Assembly: GCF_000519205.1 (NCBI RefSeq)
Contig: NZ_KI912600.1
Span: 153,073 to 217,072 of the forward strand
Direction of reading: 5' to 3'
Length of the DNA stretch: 64,000 nt
Source: Amycolatopsis taiwanensis DSM 45107
GTDB taxonomy: Bacteria; Actinomycetota; Actinomycetes; Mycobacteriales; Pseudonocardiaceae
A program made the translations under genes and the position numbers. This document shows, one piece after another, positions 34,404 through 43,207 of the stretch; the first letter of the stretch is position 1, and the number at the start of each line of letters is the position of its first letter. The notes below the pieces were generated by a model. It was not told the DNA's origin, ran no database searches, and worked only from the letters and a program-made list of their open reading frames with translations.

Positions 34404-35345
34404 TCAGCCGGTTACGCCGGTCCGTGCACCGCCGGTTTCCGGCACTTCGGTTGCCGCGCGTGGCCGGTATGCGAGCCTGCCGCGGGTCGTCACGAGCAGT
34501 ACGAGCGCCGTTAGTCCGAAGACGAGAAGAACGACGTGGGCCGAGGACTGGTGCGAGTCGCCGAGTGTGGGAAATACGAACGCCCACCCGATCGACAAGA
34601 AGTTGTTGACGCTGGCGTGCAACAACATCGCGACCGGCAGGCTCTCGCCGGTGCGGTTGAACACCCAGGTCATGACGATGCTGATGGCGATGCAGGAGAT
34701 GATGAACTCAACGGGATCCACCCAGGTGACATTGGGGTATCCGCCCCACTCCGTCAGGAACAGCGGCAGGTGCCAAATGCCCCAGAGCACGCCGAGCAGG
34801 AGCGTGCCGGGCAGCGGACCGAACCGCGGCTGCATCAAGGGCAGCGCGAAGTCACGCCAGCCGGGCTCCTCGGCGATACCGGTCGTGAGGACCTGCAGAA
34901 TGAGTCCGGGCACGATGGCCACGAGCACCGTCGCGGGCGGGACGGCCATGTTTGCCACGCCGGCGAACGGAATGCCGCCGAGGATGAGGGCGACGGGGAC
35001 GCCGATGAGCGCCAGGACGTACCACTTCCAGTTGACCCGCCACTTCAGCAAGCGCCCGAGCCATCGGCGCAACCCGGGCCTGCCTTCGGCGACCGCGGTG
35101 ACGATGAACGCGGCGAGGATCGGGCCGAGATAGGCGCCGGGCAGCATGCCGAGGATCTGCGAGGTGCCCAACACCTTGGGGAACTCGAAGTCCTCCTCAC
35201 CGATGCCGTTCTTGGACATCACATAAGGCGTCCATGCGATCCAGCTCAGTCCCGTCGCCAGGACGAAGAAACTCGTCAACGGGTGATGGCGGACGATGGA
35301 ACGCAAGAAGCCGGCCTTCTGGCCAGGTTGCCCACGATTGTCCAC
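34404..35345 (-). CDS. CPBP-family intramembrane metalloprotease
   Basis: This 313-residue membrane protein has about seven to eight helices and the CPBP (Abi/CAAX protease) signature. EEPGWRDFALP gives the EExxxR motif near residue 160, WGIWHLPLF the second His motif, and LLHASVNNFLS the third. Such proteins cleave or process membrane substrates, and some act in bacteriocin immunity. It is a single-gene unit here and the substrate is unknown. Confidence 0.9.
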   Translation of the reverse strand: MDNRGQPGQKAGFLRSIVRHHPLTSFFVLATGLSWIAWTPYVMSKNGIGEEDFEFPKVLGTSQILGMLPGAYLGPILAAFIVTAVAEGRPGLRRWLGRLLKWRVNWKWYVLALIGVPVALILGGIPFAGVANMAVPPATVLVAIVPGLILQVLTTGIAEEPGWRDFALPLMQPRFGPLPGTLLLGVLWGIWHLPLFLTEWGGYPNVTWVDPVEFIISCIAISIVMTWVFNRTGESLPVAMLLHASVNNFLSIGWAFVFPTLGDSHQSSAHVVLLVFGLTALVLLVTTRGRLAYRPRAATEVPETGGARTGVTG

Positions 35346-35572
35346 GGGCTTTTCCCTTCAATGTTGTTCAGAACGTGTTCGGGCAGTCAGGCCGTGACTT
35401 TGGTCGACAGCATTTCTTCGGAAAAGGATGTTTTCGTTTCTCGAATCCGGTGACCTGGAAGGTACAAGCTGCCGCCTGCCGGCACAGCAGCGTCAGCTAC
35501 CGGATCGCGGGTATAGCCAGCTGGTGTTCGATCGATCGGTCCGAGGTGGACCCTGGTGAGATCCGCGTGGGT

Positions 35573-38101
35573 TCATGACGGCTGGGTGCGGGCCTCGATG
35601 GGGGGTGTGCGCAGTAGCCGACGGGTGGGCAGGTCGGTGGTGAGGAAGGTGATCACCACAACCACCACCGCGATCACCGGTGTCAGCCACACCGGTCCGG
35701 CCGGCCACGGCTGGTGCAGGAAACCGATGGACAGCAACACGACGGGCACGACCGACAGCCCCAGACCGGTGGCCAGTGAGGTAATGCAGATCAATGCCGC
35801 CTCACGCCGCATCATCGCCCGGACCTGTCTCGCGGTGGTGCCGATCAGCCGCAGGGTGGCGAATTCGTTGCGGCGTTGGGCGGTGGCGGCGACGATCTTG
35901 TTCGCGATGCCGAGCAGGAGATAGCCCAGCAGCACCGCCAGTACCGCGATGTTGATCCACAACTCAGGACTGACGGTGGTCGTCCCACCCAGTGCGGCCG
36001 CGGGATCGTCGTCGAGCACCAGGCCCGGACGGGACGCGGTGAAGGCGGCGACGTTCTGCTTGACGGCGTCCGTGCCATCGGTGCGGATCAGGATGCCGTC
36101 GTCCAGTCCGGTAGTGGTGTGCCCGGCGACGAGGTCGTGGGAGAGCACCACCGTGCCGAAACCGAGACCACGTGCGTAGGTGGCGACAACCTTGGCCTTG
36201 ACCTGCTGCCCGTCGCCGAGGACCAGGTTGATCTCGCTGCCTACCGACGCGTCACGCGATCCAGCGGCCCCGTCGTCGACGGCGACGGTGGCGCCGGTGA
36301 GCTCAGCGAGATCACCCGTGCGTACGCCGAGATCGAGGACTTCCGGCGCGGCCCCGGTCAGGACGAGCGCGGACTCGCTCTCGGCCTCGACTTCGTCGAC
36401 GATCTGGTAGGGCCACAGAACCGTCGTGCTCGAAACCGGGGTCGCGGTCTGGACACCGGGTACGGCCGCCGCCGCGGCGGCCACGTCGCCGGGCACCCCA
36501 CCCAACTCGGGCGCGCTGATGCGGAACTGCGCGCGCGTACCGTCCTGCACCTCGCTGGCGGTGGCCGCCAGCATCGTGGTCTGCGTGAAGGTGTAGGTGA
36601 GCGTGAAGACCACGGTCATGGCGAGGGTCGTGATGGCCGCGGCCATCCGCAGCGCGTAACCCCGGCCGTTGGCCACCGCCAGCCAGGTCGGCGCGGAAAC
36701 ACCCGCCGGCAGCATCCGCGCGAGGACTCGGCTGAGCCGCTGGACAAAAGCCGGACCGGCCATCGCGAGCCCGATCACCGCGACGATACCGGCGATGGTG
36801 GTGGCAGACGCCCCGATCTCCGACCGGTTCAGCATCGGCATGATCGAGAACGCGGTGGCCCCGAGAATCAGCAGGACGCCGACCAAGGTCCGAACTATCG
36901 ATGGAGTGCGCGGTTCGCTGCGTGACTCGGCTACGGCCTCGGTGGCCGGCAGACGGGAAGTACGCCACGTCGCGCAGCGTGCGGACACCTGCACCACGAC
37001 GGTCAAGAGCAGGGTCGCAGCGATCGCCGGCCACGGGCTGACGGTCAGCGACAGACTCGAGGGGACGAGACCGATCGACACCAGCATCCGCCGGAACTGC
37101 TCGGCCACCAGATAACCGGCGCCGAGGCCGATCACCGTGCCAACAAGCGCGACGATGGTGGCCTGCGCGGCCGTGAATCTGCGGATCTGGCGTGGCAGCG
37201 CCCCGATGGCACGCATCAGGGCGAGATCCTGTCGTTGCGCCCCGATCGACACGGCCGACGCGCCACCCACGATGAACCCGATGATCAGCAGAACGGTCCC
37301 GGCCATCGAAAACGCGAGCAGCGGAAGGAGAGATCGTGCCGCCGACGCACCGAGGTCCTCGACGTCACCTATCTCCGAACCGGTGGACACGAGCAGTCCA
37401 CTCCCGTCCAGGGTTTTTCGCACCTCGGTGGCAACGGAGCCGGCAGCACCCGCGTCGGTGCGCAGCACCACCAGGTCGACGGCGCCGCCGCGGCCGGCCA
37501 GTTCCACGGCCGTGAGATCAGCGAAGAAGATCCCACCCGGTCGCGCGGTGGTGACCACGGCCGAGACGCGGTAGTTACCCTGGCGCCCGGCGGCGCTCAC
37601 GGCGACCTGGTCGCCGGCCGACACGCCGGCCGCGGTCGCGAGGTCGTTGTCGAGGGCGATCTCGCCTGGGCCGGTTGGGGCCGTACCCGAGATGCGCGCG
37701 TCGTCCAGTAAGGCGGTGGAGGACCAGCTATGTCCGGTGGCGCGCGGGTCTCCGGCCGACACGACCGCGCCTCGCGCGTCGATGATGGCGGCGGGAAAGC
37801 TCACGTCACCGATCGCGGTCCGGACGCCCGGGAGCTCAGCCAGTTGGCCGGCCAGGTCCGCGGGCACCCCGGCGCGTTCCGGCAACGCCACGGGGAAGTC
37901 GCCGGAGGGCGTGTAGGACTGGCTGGCCGACACGGTGATGTCGGCGGGGGCAAGCCGGTTCGCCGGAGCGTGCGAACGCAGGCCGGACTCCGCTATCACT
38001 CCGATACAGGTGATGAGGATCGCACCAATGAGCGTGGCGCACACGACGGCGAGCAGGGCGGCGATCCGGTGGCGGGCGGTATGCAGCGCCAGGCGCAGCA
38101 T
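35573..38101 (-). CDS. ABC exporter permease, FtsX-like (MacB type)
   Basis: This 842-residue permease has an N-terminal membrane helix (about 15-40), a large extracytoplasmic domain (about 45-245), a first FtsX block of four helices (about 255-450), a second extracytoplasmic part (about 500-700) and a final FtsX block of three helices to the C-terminus. RHRIAALLAVVCATLIGAIL marks the first helix. It pairs with the ATPase gene immediately upstream in the same operon. Such systems export peptides, lipids or antibiotics or work in envelope stress. The divergent two-component system probably controls it. Confidence 0.9.
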   Translation of the reverse strand: MLRLALHTARHRIAALLAVVCATLIGAILITCIGVIAESGLRSHAPANRLAPADITVSASQSYTPSGDFPVALPERAGVPADLAGQLAELPGVRTAIGDVSFPAAIIDARGAVVSAGDPRATGHSWSSTALLDDARISGTAPTGPGEIALDNDLATAAGVSAGDQVAVSAAGRQGNYRVSAVVTTARPGGIFFADLTAVELAGRGGAVDLVVLRTDAGAAGSVATEVRKTLDGSGLLVSTGSEIGDVEDLGASAARSLLPLLAFSMAGTVLLIIGFIVGGASAVSIGAQRQDLALMRAIGALPRQIRRFTAAQATIVALVGTVIGLGAGYLVAEQFRRMLVSIGLVPSSLSLTVSPWPAIAATLLLTVVVQVSARCATWRTSRLPATEAVAESRSEPRTPSIVRTLVGVLLILGATAFSIMPMLNRSEIGASATTIAGIVAVIGLAMAGPAFVQRLSRVLARMLPAGVSAPTWLAVANGRGYALRMAAAITTLAMTVVFTLTYTFTQTTMLAATASEVQDGTRAQFRISAPELGGVPGDVAAAAAAVPGVQTATPVSSTTVLWPYQIVDEVEAESESALVLTGAAPEVLDLGVRTGDLAELTGATVAVDDGAAGSRDASVGSEINLVLGDGQQVKAKVVATYARGLGFGTVVLSHDLVAGHTTTGLDDGILIRTDGTDAVKQNVAAFTASRPGLVLDDDPAAALGGTTTVSPELWINIAVLAVLLGYLLLGIANKIVAATAQRRNEFATLRLIGTTARQVRAMMRREAALICITSLATGLGLSVVPVVLLSIGFLHQPWPAGPVWLTPVIAVVVVVITFLTTDLPTRRLLRTPPIEARTQPS

Positions 38102-38104
38102 CGT

Positions 38105-38866
38105 CTACTCCGTTTCAAGTTTGGTGATGCGCCTGGCGAGGTCGTCGGCGTTGGGCGCGGTGACGGTATCGACGATCCGCCCGTCGGTCATGACCAGCGC
38201 GAGGTCGGCGTGCGCGGCCGCGGCGGCGTCGTGTGTGACCATGACGACGGTTTGCCCGAGGCCGTGGACCATTTCACGGAGCAGGTCGAGCACGTCGCGG
38301 GCGCTTCGCAGGTCCAGCGCGCCGGTTGGTTCGTCCGCGAACACGACCGCCGGCCGGGCGATCAGCGCCCGGACGATCGCGGCCCGCTGTTGCTGGCCGC
38401 CGGAGAGCTCGGCCGGGCGGTGCGCGAGGCGGTCGGCCAAACCGACGCGATCGACCAGCGTACGCAACCAGTCCTTGTCCGGCGCGGTGCCGGCCAGTCG
38501 TAGTGGCAGCGTGATGTTGTCGGCGATGCTGAGCGAGGGCAACAAGTTGTAGGACTGGAAGACGAAACCCACCTGTTCCCGGCGCAGTTCGGTGCGGCGG
38601 GTTTCGCTCAAGGCGCTGATGTCGGTGTCGCCGATGACAACACGTCCGCTGGTGGGGACGTCCAGGCCGGAGGCACAGTGCATCAGCGTGCTCTTGCCCG
38701 ATCCGGACGGTCCCATCACGGCGACGAAGGAGCCGCGCTCCACGGTCAGGCTCACCTCATCGAGCGCTCTGAGGCCATTGGGATAGGTCTTGGTCACTTG
38801 CGTCAGTGCAACGGTGGACAGCTTCTTCGTCCTTTGTGGTCGGTCTGCCGTGGTTCGGGTGGTCAT
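38105..38866 (-). CDS. ABC exporter ATP-binding protein (MacB/LolD type)
   Basis: This 253-residue ATPase has Walker [10 protein letters not shown] near residue 58, [11 protein letters not shown] as the Q-loop region, signature LSGGQQQR, Walker [13 protein letters not shown] and VTHD. The NLLP and ADEPTGALD strings are characteristic of the MacB/LolD exporter group. ATG 38866 overlaps the stop of the small membrane protein gene (ATGA), which fixes the start although no ribosome site is visible. The permease gene follows after three bases. Confidence 0.93.
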   Translation of the reverse strand: MTTRTTADRPQRTKKLSTVALTQVTKTYPNGLRALDEVSLTVERGSFVAVMGPSGSGKSTLMHCASGLDVPTSGRVVIGDTDISALSETRRTELRREQVGFVFQSYNLLPSLSIADNITLPLRLAGTAPDKDWLRTLVDRVGLADRLAHRPAELSGGQQQRAAIVRALIARPAVVFADEPTGALDLRSARDVLDLLREMVHGLGQTVVMVTHDAAAAAHADLALVMTDGRIVDTVTAPNADDLARRITKLETE

Positions 38867-39099
38867 CCGCGTCGGTGGTGGTAGTGGTGGACGATCAGGC
38901 CGATGCCGCTCAAGACGATGAGCACCCCGAATCCGAAACCGATGCGGACGTCCAAGCTCGTGGGCGAGACCACCAGCTCCCCGGAAACACCGACGATCAG
39001 CACCAGCCACAACAACGGACGAAGTCGTCCGGCTCCGGTGGTGGGCTGTCTTTCTCGGTGAGCCCCGGGATTCTCCGTGCTGCGATCGGGGTCCGTCAT
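38863..39099 (-). CDS. Small two-helix membrane protein, first gene of exporter operon
   Basis: This 78-residue protein has a polar N-terminus of about 25 residues, two hydrophobic helices (about 29-48 and 52-70) and a His/Arg tail (HHYHHRRG). No family is recognised. Its stop overlaps the exporter ATPase start, so it is translationally coupled and may be an accessory subunit. ATG 39099 is chosen over an earlier start that would run through the divergent promoter. Confidence 0.65.
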   Translation of the reverse strand: MTDPDRSTENPGAHRERQPTTGAGRLRPLLWLVLIVGVSGELVVSPTSLDVRIGFGFGVLIVLSGIGLIVHHYHHRRG

Positions 39100-39189
39100 G
39101 GACGCTCCATGGTCGACGGCCTGTGTGGACGCGGCCGAGCGTATGGCGCCATGATCGCCCCGGGCGAACCCGCGAGCTGGACCGTTGGG

Positions 39190-39205
39190 GTACAGCAGGC
39201 TGTAC
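39190..39205. promoter_or_regulatory. GTACAGC-AG-GCTGTAC palindrome
   Basis: A perfect seven-base inverted repeat with a two-base spacer lies midway between the divergent exporter operon (start 39099) and the sensor kinase gene (start 39284). It is the best candidate binding site for the NarL-type response regulator encoded at 40531. Confidence 0.55.
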
Positions 39206-39283
39206 GTTCGCTCCGGATACCTGGGCAGCGGGCGGCCACTCATGGTGTCCTAGCATTCGATCTTCATCAAGGAGGTGCGGCGG

Positions 39284-40540
39284 ATGCCGACCCGCGAAGC
39301 CCCGGCGCCGACCCCTTCCCGGCGGCTGGCCACCCGCGCGCGCGTCACCATGGAAGCCTTCGAACACCTCATCGGCGGACTCGGCACCGCGATCCTGGCC
39401 GTTGGCGCGCTGCTCGCGCTGATCGTGACCGCACTGATGTGCCTCGTGGGCGTGGGTTTTCTCCTGGCCCCCTTCGTGCCGCGGGCGGTGCGCGTGATCG
39501 CCGATCGGGAGCGTGCGCGGCTTTCGCGCTGGGACACGGAGATCATTGGTCCGGCTCCGGTGCCCGCCCGGTTGGGTGCCGCCGTCAAGGATCCCGCAGT
39601 GCGCCGCGAGCTGGGCTGGGCGTCCTGGCATGCGACCGGCGGGCTCGCGGTCGGCCTGATCGGCGTGACGTTGCCGCTCTACGTGGTCACCAACGGCACC
39701 TTCCCGCTGTGGTGGCACCTGGTGCCGCCGGAGAAATCCAGCGACTCGCTGGAGCTCGTGCAGGTGCACAGCACGCGGGACGCCCTCTGGGTGAGCCTGC
39801 TGGGCCTGGGCTGGCTGGTCGTCGTGTTCGTCGTCCTACCCGGCATGGCCAGGCTGCAGGCGTGGCCCGGACGCCGCCTTCTCTCGCCCGAACCCGGTGC
39901 CGACCTCGCCCTCCGGGTCGCGCAGCTGACCGCGACCCGGGCCGCCGCGCTGGACGCCCACTCCGCCGAACTGCGGAGGATCGAACGTGCGCTGCACGAC
40001 GGGGCCCAGAACCGGCTCGTGGCGGTCAACGTCCTGCTCGGCGCCTCTCGTCGGGCACTTGCCCGGGATCCGTCCGACGCCCACGCCATCCTCGACCGCG
40101 CCCAGAACTCCGCCGAGGAAGCGCTCGGCGAGCTGCGCCGGGTGGTCCGCAGCATTCTGCCGCCGGGGCTGGCCGATCGCAGCCTTCCCGACGCCCTCAC
40201 CGGCTTGGCCGCATCGTGCCCGGTGGACTGCCGGATCGATGCCGACCTACCTCGCCGGTGCGCCGCATCCGTCGAGGCGACGGCCTACTTCGTGGTGGCC
40301 GAGGCGCTGACCAACATTGCCAAGCACAGCTACGCCCGGCAGGCCAACGTCCGACTTCGCTACGCCGATGACGAGTTGCGGCTGGAGATCACCGACGACG
40401 GACGCGGTGGCGCCGACGAGCACAGCGGTTCCGGGATAGTCGGCATGCGCCGCCGGATCGAAGCGGTGGACGGAGAATTCTCGCTGGTCAGTCCGGCCGG
40501 CGGACCGACGACCCTGACGGTGAGCCTGCCATGCGGATAG
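39284..40540 (+). CDS. Sensor histidine kinase, NarL-system type (HisKA_3)
   Basis: This 418-residue membrane kinase has four hydrophobic segments in the N-terminal half (about 28-70 and 118-190). The dimerisation/phosphoacceptor helix is ERALHDGAQNRLVAV with His238, and the HATPase domain has EALTNIAKHS, DDGRGGAD and GSGIVGMRRRIE. ATG 39284 is chosen since AAGGAGG ends eight bases before it. It overlaps its response regulator gene by 10 bases. It most likely senses an envelope signal and controls the divergent ABC exporter. Confidence 0.92.
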   Translation: MPTREAPAPTPSRRLATRARVTMEAFEHLIGGLGTAILAVGALLALIVTALMCLVGVGFLLAPFVPRAVRVIADRERARLSRWDTEIIGPAPVPARLGAAVKDPAVRRELGWASWHATGGLAVGLIGVTLPLYVVTNGTFPLWWHLVPPEKSSDSLELVQVHSTRDALWVSLLGLGWLVVVFVVLPGMARLQAWPGRRLLSPEPGADLALRVAQLTATRAAALDAHSAELRRIERALHDGAQNRLVAVNVLLGASRRALARDPSDAHAILDRAQNSAEEALGELRRVVRSILPPGLADRSLPDALTGLAASCPVDCRIDADLPRRCAASVEATAYFVVAEALTNIAKHSYARQANVRLRYADDELRLEITDDGRGGADEHSGSGIVGMRRRIEAVDGEFSLVSPAGGPTTLTVSLPCG

Positions 40541-41190
40541 TGATCGCCGAGGATGACCTCCTGTTGCGCGAAGGTGTGACGCTGCTGCTGCGCGCGGAGT
40601 CACTCGACGTCGTGGCCACCGCCGGTACACCCGACGATTTCCTGGCCGCGGTCGAGAAACACGAGCCCGATGTGGCCATTGTGGACGTTCGGATGCCACC
40701 GACGCACACCAACGAAGGCATCCTTGCCGCCGTCGAGGCCAGGCGGCGGCAGCCGGACCTGGCCGTGCTCGTGCTCTCGGCCTACGTCGAACATGCCTTC
40801 GCCACCGATCTACTGGCCGGCGGCACCTCCCGCCTCGGCTATCTGCTCAAGGAACGGGTGGGACGAGTCGGGGAATTCCTGGATGCGCTGCACCGGGTGG
40901 CGCGCGGAGGTACCGCCATCGATCCGGAAGTCGTCGCCCAGCTCATGACCAGAAGCCGGCCCGACGCCGACCTGGAGCGCCTGAGCGCCCGGGAACGCGA
41001 CGTGCTGGCGCTGATGGCGGAAGGACTGGGCAACGGCGCCATCGCCGAGCGGCTCTACGTCACGAACGGGGCCGTCCACAAGCACATTCGCAGCATCTTC
41101 GCCAAGCTGAACCTCGCTCCGACCGATCGCGCGGACCGGCGTGTCGCCGCCGTCCTGCGCTACCTCGAATCCACCCAGGGACGCCGCTGA
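40531..41190 (+). CDS. Response regulator, NarL/LuxR type
   Basis: This 219-residue regulator has a receiver domain (1-120) with phosphoacceptor Asp52 in VDVRMPP and Lys in LLKERVG. A LuxR helix-turn-helix (about 150-210) follows, with LSARERDVLALMAEGLGNGAIAERL and VHKHIRSIFAKLNL. It is the partner of the overlapping kinase gene and presumably binds the palindrome at 39190. Confidence 0.94.
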   Translation: MRIVIAEDDLLLREGVTLLLRAESLDVVATAGTPDDFLAAVEKHEPDVAIVDVRMPPTHTNEGILAAVEARRRQPDLAVLVLSAYVEHAFATDLLAGGTSRLGYLLKERVGRVGEFLDALHRVARGGTAIDPEVVAQLMTRSRPDADLERLSARERDVLALMAEGLGNGAIAERLYVTNGAVHKHIRSIFAKLNLAPTDRADRRVAAVLRYLESTQGRR

Positions 41191-41318
41191 CGGGGACGGA
41201 CACGATCTGTCCGTCCACAGTGCGCTCGTACCGCTCGAACTTCTTGTCGTAGCGGACGATGTCGTCGAGTTCGGCGAGTCATATCCGTTCCATATGCGGG
41301 TGTTGCGACAATCCCTGG

Positions 41319-41975
41319 GTGCGTGTGCTCCTGGTGGAAGACGAGCAGCCTCTCGCCGGGTACATCGCGGTCGGGTTGCGCAAGCATGGTTTCGTTGTCG
41401 ACATCGCACTCGACGGTCGGACCGCTTTGGACAAATGCGAGGTCACGCCGTACGACGTGGTGGTACTGGACCGGGACCTCCCGGTCGTGCACGGCGACGC
41501 GGTGTGCCGCGAGCTCGCCGGACGAGGGCGATCGCGGGTGTTGATGCTGACCGCGTCCGACGCCGTGGAGGACCGGGTCGGCGGGCTGATGCTGGGCGCG
41601 GACGACTACCTGGGCAAGCCGTTCGCGTTCTCCGAACTCGTTGCGCGGGTGCACGCTCTGGTGCGGCGCAGCGCGCCGGCTCGTCCGCCGGTGCTGCGCG
41701 CCGCGGGTGTGGCCCTGGATCCGGCGCGGCGCAGCGCCGAGCGGGACGGGCGGCTGCTGCGTCTGACGCCCAAGGAGTTCGGGGTGCTCGAGCAGTTGCT
41801 GGCCGCCGGGGGTGACGTGGTCAGCGCGGAAACATTGTTGGACAAGGTATGGGACGAGCACGCGGATCCGTTCACCAACGCGGTCCGGATCACCGTGGGC
41901 ACGCTGCGCCGCAAGCTCGGTGATCCACCGCTGATCGAAACCGTCACCGGTGCCGGCTACCGGATCGGCGGTTGA
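41319..41975 (+). CDS. Response regulator, OmpR/PhoB type
   Basis: This 218-residue regulator has a receiver domain with acidic DE pair at about 8-9, Asp51 in VLDRDLP and Lys in GKPF. A winged helix of Trans_reg_C type (about 125-215) includes RLTPKEFGVLEQLLAAGG and VRITVGTLRRKLG. GTG 41319 places the receiver at the true N-terminus; an earlier start adds 20 unrelated residues. The cognate kinase follows after two bases. Signal and targets are unknown. Confidence 0.92.
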   Translation: MRVLLVEDEQPLAGYIAVGLRKHGFVVDIALDGRTALDKCEVTPYDVVVLDRDLPVVHGDAVCRELAGRGRSRVLMLTASDAVEDRVGGLMLGADDYLGKPFAFSELVARVHALVRRSAPARPPVLRAAGVALDPARRSAERDGRLLRLTPKEFGVLEQLLAAGGDVVSAETLLDKVWDEHADPFTNAVRITVGTLRRKLGDPPLIETVTGAGYRIGG

Positions 41976-41977
41976 GG

Positions 41978-43174
41978 ATGCTGCGCCTGACCGCCCGGGC
42001 CCGGCTCACCCTGCTGCTGACCGCCCTGGTGGCGGTCAGCGGCGCCGGGCTGGCCGGGTTGACCTACCTGTTGCGCCGCAACGGTGTGTTCTTCACGCAG
42101 CTGACCCCGACCAGCTCTGATTCATCGGGCATACCCCACCCGCCGCCACCGTCGGAAGCGGAAGTGCGCGACATCGCCGACCGGGTGGCGGCCGAGACCC
42201 TGTCCGCGCTGCTGCCCCGGGCCGGTTTGGCGCTCGTCGTGGTAACCGTGGTGGCCGCCGTACTGGGGTGGCTGGTGGCCGGGCGGGTGCTGCGGCCGAT
42301 CCGCGTGATTTCTTCCACGGCCCAGCGGCTGTCCGCGGAGAACCTCACCGAGCGCGTCCCGGTCAGCACCCCTGCCGACGAACTGTCCGCATTGGCGGGC
42401 ACGGTCAACGAGATGCTCGACCGCATCCAGCGTGGCGTCGCCGAGCGGGATCGGATCCTGGACAGCCAGCGGCTGTTCACCGCCAACGCCGCCCACGAAC
42501 TGCGTACGCCGCTGACCACCGCACGCACGGCGATCGACGTCACCCTGGACGGAAACCCCAGCCGAGCCGAACTGCTCGCGATGACCGGCGATGTACGGGA
42601 CGCGGTCGAGCACATGCAACGCGTCCTGAATGGACTGCTGCTGTTGTCCCGCAGCCAGGCCGGGCTCGGAACGCAGGAGCCGGTCGACCTGGCCGCCGTC
42701 GCGACCGCTGCCCTCGACGCCGCCGGAGCGCGGGCGGCAGCCGCCGACATCGCCGTACGATCCGAGCTCCGGCCGGCACCGGTCAGCGGCGAACCGGTCC
42801 TGCTGGAACGGATGATCTTCAACCTGGTCGACAACGCGGTCCGCCACAACCGGGCAGGCGGGCAGTTGGCCATCGGCACGGGTACCGAGAATGGACGGGC
42901 CGTCCTGCGGATCTCCAACACCGGCCGGGAAATCCCGCCCGGCGAGGCGCAGACGCTGCTGGAACCGTTCGTGCACGGGCAGGGGACTCGCGTCCGGACC
43001 GATGGCCTGGGGCTGGGGCTGGGGCTGTCCATTGTGCGCGCGGTCGCGCTCGCTCACCAGGGACGGATCGAGGTCACCGCCCGGCCTGGCGGCGGTCTCG
43101 GCATCACCGTCGAACTCCCGGAAGATTCGATGGCAACGGCGGATCGACCGGCCCGACAACGCGAGCGTCCGTAA
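41978..43174 (+). CDS. Sensor histidine kinase, OmpR-system type
   Basis: This 398-residue kinase has two membrane helices (about 11-33 and 83-103) around a short outer loop rich in Pro. A HAMP domain (about 104-157), HisKA with His173 in AAHELRTPLTT and a HATPase domain with FNLVDNAVRHN and LGLGLSIVRA follow. The small sensor loop suggests it senses membrane or small-ligand changes. ATG 41978 is taken, with TTG 41972 as the alternative. It is convergent with the MOSC fusion gene. Confidence 0.93.
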   Translation: MLRLTARARLTLLLTALVAVSGAGLAGLTYLLRRNGVFFTQLTPTSSDSSGIPHPPPPSEAEVRDIADRVAAETLSALLPRAGLALVVVTVVAAVLGWLVAGRVLRPIRVISSTAQRLSAENLTERVPVSTPADELSALAGTVNEMLDRIQRGVAERDRILDSQRLFTANAAHELRTPLTTARTAIDVTLDGNPSRAELLAMTGDVRDAVEHMQRVLNGLLLLSRSQAGLGTQEPVDLAAVATAALDAAGARAAAADIAVRSELRPAPVSGEPVLLERMIFNLVDNAVRHNRAGGQLAIGTGTENGRAVLRISNTGREIPPGEAQTLLEPFVHGQGTRVRTDGLGLGLGLSIVRAVALAHQGRIEVTARPGGGLGITVELPEDSMATADRPARQRERP

Positions 43175-43207
43175 GGGCTTGCGGAGCAAAGGGTTCTTCG
43201 GGCCTTG

